Notes under the pieces: model-generated
The model's input: the letters and a program-made list of their open reading frames with translations, nothing else
Databases searched by the model: none
Told to the model about the DNA's origin: nothing
Program-made: the position numbers and the translations under genes
Part shown: positions 51,562 through 52,882 of the stretch, one piece after another
How positions within the stretch are numbered: position 1 is the first letter of the stretch
Layout: every line of letters begins with the position of its first letter
Source of the DNA: Candidatus Poribacteria bacterium
GTDB taxonomy: Bacteria > Poribacteria > WGA-4E > JAJDTR01
Assembly: GCA_022827055.1 (NCBI GenBank)
Contig: JAJDTR010000023.1
Coordinates: 1 to 52,882, forward strand
Length of the DNA: 52,882 nt
Direction: 5' to 3'

Positions 51562-52713
51562 ATGGGAAGAGTCAGACTAGGCGTTATCGGTTGCGGTTTG
51601 GCGTCCGATATCCTATACGGTCCAGCGTTTGAATACATGCAGAAGGGCGAGCTCACTGCGGTCATGGACACGAACGCGAAGCGAGCGAAAGTCCTTCAAG
51701 AACGCCACGGCGTCAAGCGCGTCTATACGGACTTGGAGGGAATCCTGGAGGACAGGAACGTAGATGCCGTAATGGTGCTCACGCCGCCGCAGCATCATCT
51801 GGCACCGGTCATCGCGGCGGCCAAGGCGGGAAAGCACATCTTTTGCGAGAAACCGATGGCGTCTACGCTGGAGAAAGCGGACCAAATGATCCGCGCGTGC
51901 GAAGCAAGCGGCGTGAAGCTGATGACGGTCTTCATGAAAAGGTTCAACTGGTCGTTTCAGCGAGTGAAGGAGTTGATCAAGGAGGGGCGGCTAGGTGAAG
52001 TTTTCGAGGTAAGGGCACGGTGGGACAATGTCAAGGTCAGCGGACCTAGCGGCGATGCATTTCGCATGACGGTGGAATCCGGCGGGGGCATGATTCAGGA
52101 GGATGGGTCGCACCCGTTTGATGTGTGCCGTTGGTGGTTGGGCGACGTGTCCGAGGTGACTGCACACGCGATGATTGTCGCGCCGGAACATCATCCGACG
52201 GAAGATGTGGGTTGCGTGGTACTGAGGCATGAAAGCGGCGCGATGAGCACGCTTCATGTCACCGGACTCACTCACGCAACGGGCGAGGAGAGTTACGAGG
52301 TCTTCGGGACGCGCGGTACACTCGAAATGCGGTGGTTGTCTCACAGCACCTCGACGCTGGAGCCGGCGTTGATGACGCTATACGAGAATAGTCGCACGGC
52401 GACAGATTTAACGCTTGACGCTCCATGGCATCCCAGTCAAAGAATTCGGGAAGATTGGCAGTATCTTCGCGCGTTGGAACACTTTTGCGAGTGCATTATT
52501 GACGATAAGGAACCGCAGCCTAATAGCGCGGACGGGAGGGCGATTGTCGAGATCGTCAATGCGGCATATCTTTCCGTGATGCGCGGGGCAACCGTCAAGC
52601 TGCCACTGAAAGAATCAGTAGACGCAAAGCCTTTGTTTTCGAAACTTCATCAAGCGTCGCCGTGGTCGCTGGAAGGAAGGATGTGGGATAGCCGATACAG
52701 TCGGCGACGCTAA
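51562..52713 (+). CDS. Gfo/Idh/MocA-family oxidoreductase
   Basis: A 383-residue dehydrogenase. MGRVRLGVIGCGLASDILYG begins the Rossmann fold; VLTPPQHHLAPVIAAAKAGK and EKPMASTLEKADQ (catalytic Lys of EKP) follow; the second domain has QEDGSHPFDVCRWWLGD with the active-site His. A GTG directly after the preceding stop (51517) keeps the frame open for 15 more codons, but AAGGAAAG before the ATG at 51562 and family alignment favour that start. With the upstream epimerase it probably belongs to a sugar-oxidising route. Substrate unknown. Confidence 0.93.
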   Translation: MGRVRLGVIGCGLASDILYGPAFEYMQKGELTAVMDTNAKRAKVLQERHGVKRVYTDLEGILEDRNVDAVMVLTPPQHHLAPVIAAAKAGKHIFCEKPMASTLEKADQMIRACEASGVKLMTVFMKRFNWSFQRVKELIKEGRLGEVFEVRARWDNVKVSGPSGDAFRMTVESGGGMIQEDGSHPFDVCRWWLGDVSEVTAHAMIVAPEHHPTEDVGCVVLRHESGAMSTLHVTGLTHATGEESYEVFGTRGTLEMRWLSHSTSTLEPALMTLYENSRTATDLTLDAPWHPSQRIREDWQYLRALEHFCECIIDDKEPQPNSADGRAIVEIVNAAYLSVMRGATVKLPLKESVDAKPLFSKLHQASPWSLEGRMWDSRYSRRR

Positions 52714-52882
52714 ATCACCCCGAAAGAAGGAGCATAGAATTACGTAATCACAGGATTTAGGCTTACCGCCCTAAACCATGCAATCCCTTTTATTACTTGA
52801 AACCGAATTTACAAGCCAACGATTTATATATTGTCGGGAGCGATGGATAGCAACGAAATGGTGAGCTGAGCCGACTCCACCT

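Overview
The window looks like a chromosomal segment of an uncultured bacterium. I lean towards a Poribacteria-like lineage. The reasons are the mix of ankyrin-repeat proteins, many small VOC-fold enzymes, a phytanoyl-CoA dioxygenase, paired Gfo/Idh/MocA and epimerase genes, DUF1680-type glycosidases, and intergenic spaces full of palindromes that begin GTAGG and end CCTAC. This assignment is inference from gene content, not a marker-gene result. Three small genes carry apparent one-step frameshifts; these could be real decay or assembly errors.

Layout. 1-5.8 kb: a tRNA-Leu(GAG) with a near-perfect promoter and terminator, then on the minus strand the nitrogen pair glnA-glnB (PII), dcd, a YwaF-type membrane protein and a SplB-like radical SAM protein with a promoter-embedded palindrome. 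5.9-12 kb: a VOC protein, an ankyrin protein, then a defence locus encoding a catalytically dead prokaryotic Argonaute translationally coupled to a SIR2-domain NADase-type effector. The Argonaute gene is preceded by a DUF262 fragment and the SIR2 gene is followed by a frameshifted 52-codon gene. 12-24 kb: metabolic dehydrogenases and a run of small VOC, YciI, SRPBCC, DUF899 and GyrI-like proteins, AlkD-type DNA repair and a second ankyrin protein, separated by repeats that include two MITEs with 8-bp target duplications. 24-38 kb: an MNT/HEPN pair (HEPN frameshifted), DUF1761, and a long minus-strand defence cluster: hsdM-hsdS-hsdR-zinc peptidase-TrlF-like PHP/ATPase-AlbA_2 protein. Imperfect 42-bp direct repeats lie on either side of the hsd/peptidase part, one running into the 3' end of tRNA-Asn(GTT). 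38-52.9 kb: a coiled-coil membrane protein, a PfkB/Gfo-Idh/epimerase operon, PhyH, a triple tandem gene array, two exported glycosidases and a second epimerase/Gfo-Idh pair.

The most striking finding is that array at 43.5-46.9 kb. It holds three tandem paralogues, each apparently ended by TGA at the same place in a Ser-Cys-TGA-Gly-Ser-Gly-Lys context, with the same frame open and strongly conserved for about 110 codons beyond. Just after each TGA is a hairpin whose loop carries GU and whose stem covaries between copies (G-C, G.U, A-U). I read these as three full-length (359-360 residue) selenoproteins resembling the Sec domain of animal selenoprotein N (SCUG motif). Ordinary gene callers would split each into two proteins.

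The two defence loci probably act independently. The Argonaute would use a nucleic-acid guide to sense invaders and trigger NAD depletion by SIR2. The type I restriction cluster carries an accessory PHP/SMC-like ATPase and a Schlafen-AlbA-like protein.
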